From positions 1-64,000 of IMG/VR virus record IMGVR_UViG_3300036945_000814: a stretch of DNA of 64,000 nucleotides, one strand, 5' to 3'. A program made the position numbers and the translations under genes. This stretch comes from a virus. This document shows positions 24,844-33,018 of the stretch, piece by piece. Every line of letters starts with the position of its first letter. The first letter of the stretch is position 1. The notes below the pieces were generated by a model that saw nothing but the letters and a program-made list of their open reading frames with translations, did not search any database and was not told the DNA's origin.

Positions 24844-25095
24844 ATGAGCCGCGACATCGAACAACGCATCGGCGCCCTTGCCATCGAAGCCTACGAAGCC
24901 GGCGACGCCGTCGGCGCTGGCGTGTGCCTCCGCGCCCTCGGCTACCGCATCGTCGCCGAGCCCGCCGAGGCCCGGTGGACCATCGGCCGCTTCCGCCTCG
25001 GCCCGCAGGACGTCACCGCCATCCGCACGGCAGCTCCGAACAAGGCCGCCGCGCTCAAGGCCGCGACCGCGATGCTCAAGGCCGGTGAGGCATGA
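24844..25095 (+). CDS. Small hypothetical protein
   Basis: 83 residues; ATG with AAGGAG upstream. It starts with an amphipathic helix (DIEQRIGALAIEAYEAGDA), then RWTIGRFRLGPQDV and a C-terminal Ala/Lys helix. First of a chain joined by ATGA overlaps down to 27.6 kb. Confidence 0.65.
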   Translation: MSRDIEQRIGALAIEAYEAGDAVGAGVCLRALGYRIVAEPAEARWTIGRFRLGPQDVTAIRTAAPNKAAALKAATAMLKAGEA

Positions 25096-25295
25096 CCGCG
25101 CCGCGGGCCTCACGCTGCACGATCACCGAGTACGCCGGCGCCCCTGCCGTCGTCCTCAACCTGTCCGACGCCCTCGTCGTCGCGTGCGCGGACATCCTCG
25201 CCGACATCCCCGCGGACTTCGCCGACGAAGCCGCCCACGCGCGCAAGCGCATCAACCACGCCATCACAGAAGCCCGGAGCGCCACATGGTCATGA
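25092..25295 (+). CDS. Small hypothetical protein
   Basis: 67 residues, ATGA overlap. Beta start (ASRCTITEYAGAPAVVLNL) then a helix with FADEAAHARKRINHAI. It ends in an ATGA overlap with the next gene. No family recognised. Confidence 0.6.
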   Translation: MTAPRASRCTITEYAGAPAVVLNLSDALVVACADILADIPADFADEAAHARKRINHAITEARSATWS

Positions 25296-25552
25296 TCCAA
25301 TACGCCCCCTTTGCCGTCACCAAGACCACCGTCGACGCCCTCGTGGCCGTGACCGGGTGGGGCGGCTCGTGCCCCGGCGAATGCCCCGCCACCGCCCTCA
25401 CCCCGAGCAGCCTCAAGGCGATGCTCAAGGCTGGCTACGTCGAGCCCGCCACCCGCGACGCCGCCCGGCCCGAGGTGCCCCGCTACCGCGCGACGCAGCT
25501 CGGGCAGATGGTGCTCACCCTCGCCGCGGCCGCCGCCAAGGTGGCCCCATGA
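25292..25552 (+). CDS. Small winged-helix-like protein
   Basis: 86 residues from the overlapping ATG at 25292; another ATG six bases upstream is possible. APFAVTKTTVDALVAVTGW, LTPSSLKAMLKAGYVEPA and PRYRATQLGQMVLTL together resemble a small winged helix with a recognition helix and wing. It may bind DNA. No profile check was possible. Confidence 0.55.
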   Translation: MIQYAPFAVTKTTVDALVAVTGWGGSCPGECPATALTPSSLKAMLKAGYVEPATRDAARPEVPRYRATQLGQMVLTLAAAAAKVAP

Positions 25553-25740
25553 TCGGCCCGGTACGGCCCCCGCCCACGCCGCCCGTGTTGTGCCCCTCGT
25601 GCGAGCGCGCCGAGTGCCTGCTGTGGCGCAGGGAACGCCTCCGCCTGTTGAACGAGCGGGCTCTCCACAAGGCGATCAACTTCGGGATGTCGTGGGGCGG
25701 TACCGCCGCCACGCTCGTCGACTACGCGAGGAAACCATGA
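25549..25740 (+). CDS. Small Cys-pair protein
   Basis: 63 residues, ATGA overlap. Proline-rich start, one CPSCERAEC cluster near residue 15-23, then a helical basic end. Probably a small metal-binding or structural peptide. Unknown role. Confidence 0.55.
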   Translation: MIGPVRPPPTPPVLCPSCERAECLLWRRERLRLLNERALHKAINFGMSWGGTAATLVDYARKP

Positions 25741-26051
25741 GCCGCTACAAGCTCCCCAACGTGTCGAGCAAGTACGGCGCGCCGATGGGCCGTCACGCCG
25801 ACGGCACCGGCACCCGCGAACGCTGCCGACTCTTCTACGTCCCGTTCGTCGACGGCGACTACGACCAAGGCGGCGCCTATTGGGGCAGCCCCGCGAACCT
25901 GTGGGCCTGCCTCGATGACGACTTGGATCCCATCGCGTTCGTTCGAGCTGGCGACCGCGCCGCTGCCTACGCCGCGGTTGTGGAAGCCGTCGGCCCGGTG
26001 AAGCTCGCCAAGCCCGTGAAGGGCACCACCAAGAAAGCAGGCACGCCATGA
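25737..26051 (+). CDS. Small hypothetical protein
   Basis: 104 residues, ATGA overlap. The central part is rich in aromatic and acidic residues (RCRLFYVPFVDGDYDQGG, NLWACLDDDLDPIAFV), ending in a Lys-rich tail. No family recognised. Confidence 0.6.
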   Translation: MSRYKLPNVSSKYGAPMGRHADGTGTRERCRLFYVPFVDGDYDQGGAYWGSPANLWACLDDDLDPIAFVRAGDRAAAYAAVVEAVGPVKLAKPVKGTTKKAGTP

Positions 26052-26263
26052 AGGCCACCGTTGCAGGAAGCCCCGCCGAAGCACGCGAGCACGGCAACCC
26101 CCGCCCACGTCTCACCAGCGACGGCTACACCCGCACAGGAGGGAGCCCGACCCCGTGGCAGGTGAAGTGGGAGGGCCGCTGGCGCCGCGTCTACCTGACG
26201 CAGACGGGCAACATGGGAACGACGTTCATCCGCCCGTTCGTCGTCGTCGCGGTGACGCCATGA
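26048..26263 (+). CDS. Small basic hypothetical protein
   Basis: 71 residues, ATGA overlap. A flexible start is followed by a beta meander, TPWQVKWEGRWRRVYLTQTG and TTFIRPFVVVAVTP, compatible with a small nucleic-acid-binding barrel. Role unknown. Confidence 0.6.
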   Translation: MKATVAGSPAEAREHGNPRPRLTSDGYTRTGGSPTPWQVKWEGRWRRVYLTQTGNMGTTFIRPFVVVAVTP

Positions 26264-26649
26264 CCCCGCGCCCCCGCCGCCCCGACATGCTCTTGAAGGC
26301 CCTCGTGCGCGAGGGCACCGGCGGCCCCGGCCACCCCGAAGGGAGATCCAACACCGTCGGCGCATGTTGGATCAACAAAGACGGCAGCATGTCGATCTCG
26401 CTCCGACCGGGTGTGGTTCTGAGCTGGAACGATGGCTTGCAGCTCACAGCGTTCCCGCCGTTCCCGCAAGGCCGGAGGACGGAGCGCCCGGACCCTGAGA
26501 TCCCCGAGACGGACGACCCCGGCCCGGACCCGTGGCAGGGACCAGAGCCCGTGGTGGCGGATCGCCTCGCCCCCGCCAAGGCCCAACACCCCGCCCACGT
26601 CGCTGCGCGCATCAAGCACGGCGACGGCGTCGACGAGAACACCCGATGA
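26260..26649 (+). CDS. Hypothetical protein
   Basis: 129 residues, ATGA overlap. After ACWINKDGSMSISLRPGVVL, which reads as strands, the rest is proline- and acid-rich (RPDPEIPETDDPGPDPWQ) and probably disordered. Similar beta-plus-disorder proteins are common in phage accessory regions; no role assigned. Confidence 0.55.
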   Translation: MTPRPRRPDMLLKALVREGTGGPGHPEGRSNTVGACWINKDGSMSISLRPGVVLSWNDGLQLTAFPPFPQGRRTERPDPEIPETDDPGPDPWQGPEPVVADRLAPAKAQHPAHVAARIKHGDGVDENTR

Positions 26650-26804
26650 CCCTGCAAGACATCGTGAGCGCCCTGTTGGCAGACGAAACCGTGCAGGCCC
26701 GTGCGCAGACCGACCCGGTCATGCACGCCGTCTGTCAGACCCTCCGTCACGCCCTGCTAAAGATCCAAGCGGAAGCCACCGCAGATGAGGACTGCCCCGG
26801 ATGA
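26646..26804 (+). CDS. 52-residue helical protein
   Basis: ATGA overlap at both ends. Almost entirely helix (LQDIVSALLADETVQARAQ, VCQTLRHALLKIQAEAT). Too short for a family call; it could be a small dimeric coil. Confidence 0.5.
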   Translation: MTLQDIVSALLADETVQARAQTDPVMHAVCQTLRHALLKIQAEATADEDCPG

Positions 26805-27196
26805 GCAAGAACCCCACAAGACCGTGCGCCGACTGCCCCTACCGCAAGGACGCCCCCGCCGGGCACTGGCACCCGGAGGAGTTCGAGAAGGTGAAGCGAG
26901 CGCAGCAAGGGGAGCGCGAGGGAGGCATGGCCGCCATGACCGGAGCCTTCGCCTGCCACAAGCACGCGAAGCTCCCGGCCAGCGACCGCGGATGGTGCGC
27001 CGGGTGGGCGCTACAGCAACGCGCCGACGGTGTGCCGAGCCTGTCGCTGCGCCTCATGCTGACGCGCCCCGACGCCCTCGCCGACTTCCAAGCTCTCGAC
27101 GGCACGGGGCTGGATCTCTACCCGAGCGTGAACGCGATGCTCAAGGCCAACGCGCACGCGAACAGCACCGCCAAAAGATCCAAGAGGAAGCCATGA
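26801..27196 (+). CDS. DUF6283 protein
   Basis: 131 residues, ATGA overlap. The N-terminus has the family signature PCADCPYRKDAPAGHW, and later FACHKHAK and WCAGWALQ complete a set of Cys/His residues able to bind zinc. The family is found in actinobacteria, proteobacteria and their phages with no known reaction. The last 15 residues are basic. Confidence 0.75.
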   Translation: MSKNPTRPCADCPYRKDAPAGHWHPEEFEKVKRAQQGEREGGMAAMTGAFACHKHAKLPASDRGWCAGWALQQRADGVPSLSLRLMLTRPDALADFQALDGTGLDLYPSVNAMLKANAHANSTAKRSKRKP

Positions 27197-27624
27197 GCGA
27201 CGAAAGATCCAAGGGCGACGACCCTACCAACGAGCCACGATCCAAGCACGACGCGCCGGGCATGGATCGCCGCCCCCACGCGCACGCCATCGCCGAAGCG
27301 ACCGTCAAGGCGCTCATGCGCTACCCGGACCACGGGCTCGCAGACACGGCCTATCCGCGCCTCGGACGTGAGGTCGTCGACGCCGCCCTCGACCGCCTGC
27401 TGCTCACCGCCCAGCGCGCCACCCTCAACGCCGCAAAGGCCGCCGAGGTGGAAGCGCGCTGCGCCTGCCTGACCGACCTCGTCGAGCGCGCGATCCCCCT
27501 GCTGGCCGATGCCACAGGAGGCGGCCGCTTGGCAGGCGACGCCCGCGCGGCCCTCGACGCCTTCGCCAAGGTCGCCGCCCGCGAGGCGGAGCTGCTGGCC
27601 GCGTTGCGTCAGGGGGGCTCATGA
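27193..27624 (+). CDS. Helical hypothetical protein
   Basis: 143 residues, ATGA overlap. A charged, probably disordered start (about 35 residues) is followed by helices: AIAEATVKALMRYPDH, REVVDAALDRLLLTAQRATL, then a CACL pair and a C-terminal Ala-rich helix. The same reading frame stays open after its stop for another 99 codons; see the next entry. Confidence 0.6.
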   Translation: MSDERSKGDDPTNEPRSKHDAPGMDRRPHAHAIAEATVKALMRYPDHGLADTAYPRLGREVVDAALDRLLLTAQRATLNAAKAAEVEARCACLTDLVERAIPLLADATGGGRLAGDARAALDAFAKVAAREAELLAALRQGGS

Positions 27625-27921
27625 CCACGACTCCGGCGAAACTACTCAACCGAGGATCCGCCATCCGTCGTCGACGCCGCCGGGTGGTGGAAGCATCCCC
27701 GCTACAGCGAGTTTGAGCAGCGCGACGGCGCGCGAGGCTTTGCCGTCGCCGTGCGATCCATCAAACACAACTGGAAAACAGGCGGCGAGGAGGTGGAATG
27801 GAAACCCGGCGTCATGCAGGTTGCAGGTTGCCGATGTCTACCACCACAACGATCGCAGCCTCGTGAGGTGGTGATCCGGGCTGGCCGCGTTGCGTCGCCC
27901 TTGACAGTCTCGCGCGTTTGA
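27621..27921 (+). pseudogene. Possible frameshifted gene
   Basis: An ATG overlapping the previous stop opens a peptide of only 31 codons (27621-27716). In the frame of the preceding gene, bases 27625-27921 are open with no usual start codon before a GTG at 27757, yet this frame reads like protein: VVDAAGWWKHPRYSEFEQ, then RSIKHNWKTGGEEVEWKPG. One indel near 27650 would join the ATG to it. It could be a decayed gene, a programmed frameshift or an assembly error. The stretch to 28000 otherwise holds only a promoter. Confidence 0.45.
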
Positions 27922-27928
27922 CGACAAT
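27901..27928 (+). promoter_or_regulatory. Class A sigma-70-like promoter, copy 4
   Basis: TTGACA at 27901-27906, a 16-base spacer, GACAAT at 27923-27928. The flanks differ from the three-copy block, but hexamers and spacing fit. The predicted +1 near 27935 gives a 65-base leader for the H1-like gene. Confidence 0.65.
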
Positions 27929-27999
27929 CGAAAGCAGTACAGCGGAGCCGGTTCGCGCGCGGCCCGCTTCAACCACGCGCGCATCGAAAGCAGGACACC

Positions 28000-28305
28000 A
28001 TGAGCAAGACGACGAAGAAGGCCGCGCCGAAGGCGAAGGCCGCCCCGAAGGCCGCGAAGGCGCCGGCGAAGAAGGCCCCCAAGGCGAAGGCCGCGCCGAA
28101 GGCGAAGGCGAAGGCCGCCCCCAAGCTCACCGACGCGCAGCTCAACGTGCTCAAGCGCGTGGCCGCGAGCGCCGACCAGAGCGCGACCGGGTTCGACCGC
28201 CGCACCCTCAACGCCCTGTCGGCGAAGAAGCTGATCGCGGGCACCAAGGCCGTGCGCGTCACGGCCGCCGGCAGCGCCTACCTCGGCGCCCCCGCGGCCG
28301 CCTGA
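28000..28305 (+). CDS. Histone-H1-like protein with winged-helix-like C-terminus
   Basis: 101 residues. The first 42 are Lys/Ala/Pro repeats of the KAAPKAK type, as in bacterial H1-like proteins. The rest, LTDAQLNVLKRVAASADQ, TLNALSAKKLIAGTK and a final strand pair, resembles a small winged helix. It has its own class A promoter and is followed by a terminator, so it is an independent unit, probably made in quantity. Likely coats or condenses DNA; whether phage or host DNA cannot be seen. Confidence 0.75.
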   Translation: MSKTTKKAAPKAKAAPKAAKAPAKKAPKAKAAPKAKAKAAPKLTDAQLNVLKRVAASADQSATGFDRRTLNALSAKKLIAGTKAVRVTAAGSAYLGAPAAA

Positions 28306-28328
28306 CGGTTCGATCGAGCTGGAGCAGG

Positions 28329-28358
28329 AAGGCGCCCCACGCGGGCGCTTTTCTGTTT
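28329..28358 (+). terminator. Intrinsic terminator after H1-like gene
   Basis: Stem GCGCCC / GGGCGC with loop CACGC, extended by a G-T and A-T pair, followed by TTTTCTGTTT. Confidence 0.85.
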
Positions 28359-28424
28359 CCGGGCTCGCATTCGATGGAACAGGCCGACCATCGGTCACAA
28401 TCAAACGACGTCCGATAGCGCGGT

Positions 28425-28452
28425 GGCGACAACGACGGACGCCGGCGATAGA
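28425..28452 (+). promoter_or_regulatory. Class B phage promoter, copy 4
   Basis: GGCGAC at 28425-28430 continuing AACG as in copy 3, a 16-base spacer, GATAGA at 28447-28452 preceded by CCGGC. The predicted +1 is at 28459, one base before the ATG at 28460. It follows the terminator at 28329, so it must start a new transcript. Confidence 0.65.
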
Positions 28453-28459
28453 TCCGAGC

Positions 28460-29206
28460 ATGGGATCAGCTCTCTCGCCGAACGAACAACGCACCATCGA
28501 ACGTCACATCCGCGACGGTCGAACGCTCAAGTGGATCGTGCGACGCACAAACCGTGGGGCCGGTTCCGTTCACAGAGTTCGCCGAGCAATCGGCCTAGCA
28601 CGCGAGGCAACCGTGTCGATGACAGACGCAGACGTGGAATCGAGATCCAAGGCTTTTGTAGCTGCCATGTTGGAGCAGATACCGGAAAGGGTGCATCGGA
28701 TTGGCTCGTTCTTCGGTCTGCGTTCGATGCTCAAGGAGCTGTTTGACCATGCCGTTGTCGACGTCGACGGTCGCGCGCCATCCGCATCCGACCGGGAAGA
28801 GGTCGCCGTTGCGCACGCGAAGAGTCACAACATGATCGTGTTGGGGATGCAGCCGAACAAGCGAGTGCAGCGGATCAGCGTGCCCGACTTTCTGCGGTTG
28901 GCTCGTTCCTGTGAGCCGGTTCGCGTTGCTGTCGCATCGCTCAATCTCAACCCGTATCCGCCTCCGCCGCTGCCGCCCATGCCGCCGAAGTACACTGCTC
29001 CGCCTCCGCCTCCGCCTGCTCCGCCTCCGCCTGCTCCGCCTCCGCCGAACAAGGTGCTGTCCGCCGCCTTTGATCACCTCTTGCTTGAGGCGGCTCGATC
29101 CGGCCGCTTCGATGTCGTCTGGCAGGTGTCCGTCGCCTACGCACACTTCCACGCCCACAGCGGCGCTCGTGTCGTCATGCCGGCTGGCTACGCGGTGCAG
29201 CCATGA
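28460..29206 (+). CDS. Helix-turn-helix protein with proline-rich linker
   Basis: 248 residues. The N-terminal 55 residues hold a possible helix-turn-helix (LSPNEQRTIERHIRDGRTLK, TNRGAGSVHRVRRAIG). The middle is helical, and from about 165 a run of Pro (PPPPLPPMPPKY and more) leads to a last helical domain. The start codon has no ribosome site and sits next to the class B +1. It might be a transcription factor; no family recognised. ATGA overlap with the deaminase gene. Confidence 0.6.
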   Translation: MGSALSPNEQRTIERHIRDGRTLKWIVRRTNRGAGSVHRVRRAIGLAREATVSMTDADVESRSKAFVAAMLEQIPERVHRIGSFFGLRSMLKELFDHAVVDVDGRAPSASDREEVAVAHAKSHNMIVLGMQPNKRVQRISVPDFLRLARSCEPVRVAVASLNLNPYPPPPLPPMPPKYTAPPPPPPAPPPPAPPPPNKVLSAAFDHLLLEAARSGRFDVVWQVSVAYAHFHAHSGARVVMPAGYAVQP

Positions 29207-31323
29207 AACAAGGTGATCCAATGAACAAGAGCAATCGCCCGTCATGGGATGACTACTTCCTCGCCATCGCGCGCACCGTCGCCACACGCTCGCCCTGCGT
29301 GAAGCGACAGGTGGGCGCCGTGCTCGTCTCCGAAGACCGCGCGATCCTCGCCACGGGCTACAACGGCCCGCCCCGCGGCGCCCCCCACCGCGACGAGACA
29401 ACGTGCGTGCGCATCGGCATCCCGAGCGGTGAACGCGCCGACGTCGTCTGCTGTGCGCACGCCGAGATCAACGCCATCGCCCAAGCCGCGCGCCACGGCG
29501 TGCCCGTCAAGGGCTCGACGCTCTACGTCACGACGTCGCCGTGCGCGTGGTGCGCGAGATCCATCGTCAACGCCGGCGTCGTGCGCGTCGTGCGCGGCGG
29601 CGACTACGCCGACAAGGTGGCAGCCGACGTGTTCCGCGAGAGTGGCGTGCCCGTCGAGTGGGGCGGGCTGACGGGAGCGCAGATCCAAGCCGCCGTCGAC
29701 AAGGGCAAGGCCGACGCGGACAAGCTCCGCAAGGCCGGGTGGCAGCACGGGCTCTTGCCCGACCGCCAGCGCCCCGCCTACTGCCACGGCCAGTGCGTCA
29801 ACGCTCCCGAGGGTGCGCTGCCGCGGTTGCGCGAGTTCAACGTGCTTTGCGCCGGGTGCGTGCAGGAAATGGATCGGGCGACTGAGAAGGCCCTCACAGA
29901 CGCCGCCAACGACTCGGTCGATCCTGCCTACTGGCGTGGGAGCGATGACGGCGTAGCGGGCACCCTGCGCGCAATCACGGGCATCCTCGACGGCCCCTTG
30001 ACCTCCGATCCATCTTTCGGTGGCGCCGAGCTGAATGCCGTCGCCCGACGCATCATCGCGATCCGCACCGAGCTGGACGCCGTCCACAGCGACCTCGGCG
30101 CCGAGTGCGAAACACGGATCGCAGCCGAGCTTGTCGCCCGCACTGAGACGGCCATCGCCGTCGAGTTCAGTCTCGTCGCCGATGAGCGGGGCATGGAGCT
30201 GGACCGGATCAAGACCGAGATCCAACGCTCGCTGGCCGCGGCTGGCGTGCCGCTCCCTGACGAAGACCCGACAGCGCAAGGTGAGATCCCGATGGCCGTG
30301 GGGAAGCTCGACGCGGCCGCCACGCTGCTCAGCCTCCGCGTGCAGGCTCTTGAGGGCGGCATCCCCGCGATGATGGCCGTCGCCCAGATGGAGCGCGCCG
30401 AGGCCATCGATCAGGCGGGACGGGACGCCCGCCGCGCTGACGAGAACGCCGACGCGGCCGCTACGGCCCGCGCGAGCCTCGGCAGCTTCGTTGCGCTCAT
30501 TGACGTCTCGTGCGGCGGGAGCGGCACCGCTGCACCCGAGCGCGTGATCGAGAAGGTCCAGTCGATCCATTCCGAGCTGGCGCTCGCGCGCGACAGTTTC
30601 AGGCTGACCGACGAAGAGAACAACCGCTTGCGCGAAGAGAAGGCAGAGGCCCGCGACCGAGCGACGGGCATGACGGCCTCTCGCCACGTTCCAGCGAACA
30701 AAGACCCCGTGCGACTTGCGCTGGCCCATGTTCTCGGTCGTCTCGGCGGAGATCCAACCCCTCTCGTTCTCAACGACGCGACGGCAGAGGCGATGTCTGA
30801 TGAGATCCACGCTCTCGTGCAGCACCTCGAAGAACGCGCCCGCGACGCGATGGCCGCGGCGAACGGCAAGCTGTCTGACGAGATCCAAGCGGTACGCAAC
30901 GAGCGCGATGAGTGGGCCGCGAAGGCGCACAGCTCGCGCATGGAGTCGGACAGGGAGACGGCCCGCGCCGACAAGGGCGCCGCCGACGCCGCCCACAACG
31001 CGGGGCTCGTCATCGCCGAGAACCGGGAGCGGCAGAAGCTCCACGAAGAGATCCAACGCCTTGAGGCGTGGGTCGAGGGCAAGGGTTCTCTCGGCGAAGG
31101 CCGCGTCTCAAAGGCCGTGCTCAAGTACGCCCGCGATCACGAGGAGCGCACATGGACGGCCGCCGAGCGATCGGGCAAAGCCGCCATCACCCTCGACGCC
31201 GTCTACGCCGTCGCCCTCGACGCAAGCGTGAGCGGAAACCCGAGGGCGCTGGCCGAGATCCTTGATCTCTACAGCAAGCACAAAGCAAGCATGAAAGCCG
31301 ACAGCACCATCGGCCAGCGATAG
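29203..31323 (+). CDS. dCMP deaminase fused to long coiled-coil region
   Basis: 706 residues from the overlapping ATG; a second ATG at 29221 follows AAGGTG. Residues 1-170 are a dCMP/cytidine deaminase: VKRQVGAVLVSED, the zinc motif CCAHAEINAI (H86, with the catalytic Glu after it) and SPCAWCARSIV (C114, C117). Then comes a Cys-containing link (CHGQC, CAGCVQ) and about 430 residues of charged helix such as LTDEENNRLREEKAEARDR. Phage dCMP deaminases are normally about 150-190 residues, so the tail is extra. It supplies dUMP for dTTP with the dUTPase. Confidence 0.85.
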   Translation: MKQGDPMNKSNRPSWDDYFLAIARTVATRSPCVKRQVGAVLVSEDRAILATGYNGPPRGAPHRDETTCVRIGIPSGERADVVCCAHAEINAIAQAARHGVPVKGSTLYVTTSPCAWCARSIVNAGVVRVVRGGDYADKVAADVFRESGVPVEWGGLTGAQIQAAVDKGKADADKLRKAGWQHGLLPDRQRPAYCHGQCVNAPEGALPRLREFNVLCAGCVQEMDRATEKALTDAANDSVDPAYWRGSDDGVAGTLRAITGILDGPLTSDPSFGGAELNAVARRIIAIRTELDAVHSDLGAECETRIAAELVARTETAIAVEFSLVADERGMELDRIKTEIQRSLAAAGVPLPDEDPTAQGEIPMAVGKLDAAATLLSLRVQALEGGIPAMMAVAQMERAEAIDQAGRDARRADENADAAATARASLGSFVALIDVSCGGSGTAAPERVIEKVQSIHSELALARDSFRLTDEENNRLREEKAEARDRATGMTASRHVPANKDPVRLALAHVLGRLGGDPTPLVLNDATAEAMSDEIHALVQHLEERARDAMAAANGKLSDEIQAVRNERDEWAAKAHSSRMESDRETARADKGAADAAHNAGLVIAENRERQKLHEEIQRLEAWVEGKGSLGEGRVSKAVLKYARDHEERTWTAAERSGKAAITLDAVYAVALDASVSGNPRALAEILDLYSKHKASMKADSTIGQR

Positions 31324-31324
31324 G
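31297..31324 (+). promoter_or_regulatory. Class B phage promoter, copy 5
   Basis: GCCGAC at 31297-31302, a 16-base spacer, GATAGG at 31319-31324 preceded by CCAGC. It is inside the end of the deaminase gene and its TAG doubles as the stop codon. The predicted +1 is at 31331, one base before the ATG at 31332. Confidence 0.55.
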
Positions 31325-31331
31325 AACAAGC

Positions 31332-31952
31332 ATGAGCAACAACAACGACCCCTGCCCGAAGTGCGGCGAGCCCCTTGAGTACGACGAGGTCGACGTAGGC
31401 GTCGGCGTCATCCGCGGCAACGCGGGCTGCCCTGCGTGCCACTGGATGCCAGCGGCGTTGGTCGAGGACATCGCCGTCGCCGACCGCTACAAGGCCCGCG
31501 AGCGCACCGACCCACACGTCGAAGCGGTGGCGCGCGAGATCCAACGATTGCAGGCGTACACGCGCACGACGCAAGCGGCGTTCGACGATCTCGCCGTCGC
31601 CCAAGAGCGCAACGTGTGGCTCACGAGCCGCGTCGATGGGCTGCTTGAGGACAACAACCGCTACCTTGAGGAAGGCCGTCGATCACGTCGGGAGCTAACC
31701 GACGCGAAGACCGTCAATGCGCTCGTCGTTCGTCAGCTCGTGACGTTGCGCGAGGCGCTGGAGTTCTACGCCGACGAGAACAACTATGATGAGGCCGGCG
31801 TCTGCGGCACCGTGACGACATCGCACGATCCAACTTCCGTCGGCTCCGGCCCCGAGTCGGAAACAGATCCAGACCTCGGCGCCGTCGCCGAGCAGGCGTT
31901 GCAGGATGTCATGGGCATCGAGCGCACGCCCCTTGAGCCGGTGAAGCCATGA
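31332..31952 (+). CDS. Zinc-ribbon plus coiled-coil protein
   Basis: 206 residues. An N-terminal ribbon, CPKCGEPLEY then GCPACHWMP, is followed by a long helix (residues about 50-135) with EVAREIQ-type heptads, and an acidic low-complexity end. It may pair with the coiled coil of the deaminase next door, an inference from position. Likely leaderless from the class B promoter. ATGA overlap to the next gene. Confidence 0.65.
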   Translation: MSNNNDPCPKCGEPLEYDEVDVGVGVIRGNAGCPACHWMPAALVEDIAVADRYKARERTDPHVEAVAREIQRLQAYTRTTQAAFDDLAVAQERNVWLTSRVDGLLEDNNRYLEEGRRSRRELTDAKTVNALVVRQLVTLREALEFYADENNYDEAGVCGTVTTSHDPTSVGSGPESETDPDLGAVAEQALQDVMGIERTPLEPVKP

Positions 31953-32650
31953 CTCAATCCGTCCCCACCTCTTTCGTTTCGGATCTCTTGTCGTGCTCCG
32001 CATCGACAGCCATCAAGCACATGCGGGCGCATGGGTTCGAGCCTGTTGGTCGAAGTGGCGTCTCTTTTCTTTGGAAGCGCGCCGACGTCGATACCGTCGC
32101 GGACGAGCGCCGCCGATGGCAGGAGCAGGATGGTGCGTCTCATCCGGCCGTGGCAGCTTGGATGGATCGCGACGAGCACGGCGCGGCCGAAGAGGCGCAG
32201 GATCGCGACATCGTCGCGGAGCGGTGGGGGAAGCCGCTCGATGCCGCCAAGCTCGCCGAGCACCGCGCAGCGGCAGACAGGCGCAAGGTGGGCGCCGATG
32301 CTGTCGTCACACGAGAAACCATCGTGGCGCTCACCAACGCGACCAACACCGGGCGACTTCGATCCAAGTCGATGAGGGACGCGGCGGAAGACGAACGGCG
32401 CTACCGCGCGCAGCACCCCCGACCAGCCCGTGTGTTCCGTTTGCCGCAAGGCTCGCCGCAGACATGGCGCGCGTCCTTGTACGAGGTCGTTGTCACAGAC
32501 GCCTTCGTCAAGGGAACCGACGCGCTGCGGGAGAAGCTGCTCATTGACGCGGGCTGCCGATTCCGCTTGTCGCCGCGTTTGACGTCGTGGGCGAAGAACG
32601 AATACTACGCCCGCCTGCGCCGAGAAGTTTTTGCAGACGGTGAAGCATGA
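31949..32650 (+). CDS. Possible MerR/excisionase-like DNA-binding protein
   Basis: 233 residues, ATGA overlap. The first 50 residues (VSDLLSCSASTAIKHMRAHG, then GVSFLWKRADVD) resemble the winged helix of small excisionase or MerR-like proteins, where a helix pair is followed by a wing and a return strand. The rest is helical and charged without a known motif. Role unknown. Confidence 0.5.
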   Translation: MTQSVPTSFVSDLLSCSASTAIKHMRAHGFEPVGRSGVSFLWKRADVDTVADERRRWQEQDGASHPAVAAWMDRDEHGAAEEAQDRDIVAERWGKPLDAAKLAEHRAAADRRKVGADAVVTRETIVALTNATNTGRLRSKSMRDAAEDERRYRAQHPRPARVFRLPQGSPQTWRASLYEVVVTDAFVKGTDALREKLLIDAGCRFRLSPRLTSWAKNEYYARLRREVFADGEA

Positions 32651-33018
32651 GGCCGCCGCTCATCTACATTGCCGGCCCGTTCACTGGCCCGACCGCGTGG
32701 GACATCGCTGAGAACGTGCGCGAGGCTGAACGCTACGGGCTCTTGGTGGCGAAGGCCGGCGGGATGCCCGTTATCCCGCACGCCAACACGCATCTTTTTC
32801 ACGGGCAGCTCACCGCCGAGTTCTGGTACGCCGGGACGCTCGCTCTCATGCGCGCGTGCGACGGCGTGTTTCTCTGTCGACGTTGGCGCGACAGCGTGGG
32901 GGCAAAGAAAGAGGCTGCGGAGGCAGGGCGGCTCGGGCTGCCGACCTTCGACTACCAAGGGCCGCACAACGATCCTGCGATCGCTGACTTCGTGGCGGAC
33001 TGCGTCGGTGGGCCGTGA
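32647..33018 (+). CDS. DUF4406 / nucleoside 2-deoxyribosyltransferase-like
   Basis: 123 residues, ATGA overlap. It follows the family: [39 protein letters not shown], then [17 protein letters not shown]. Members share the fold of enzymes that cleave or exchange the base of deoxynucleosides. The usual catalytic Glu position is uncertain here. It sits beside a SLOG-family gene, so the pair may act on a nucleotide or modified nucleotide. Confidence 0.82.
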   Translation: MRPPLIYIAGPFTGPTAWDIAENVREAERYGLLVAKAGGMPVIPHANTHLFHGQLTAEFWYAGTLALMRACDGVFLCRRWRDSVGAKKEAAEAGRLGLPTFDYQGPHNDPAIADFVADCVGGP

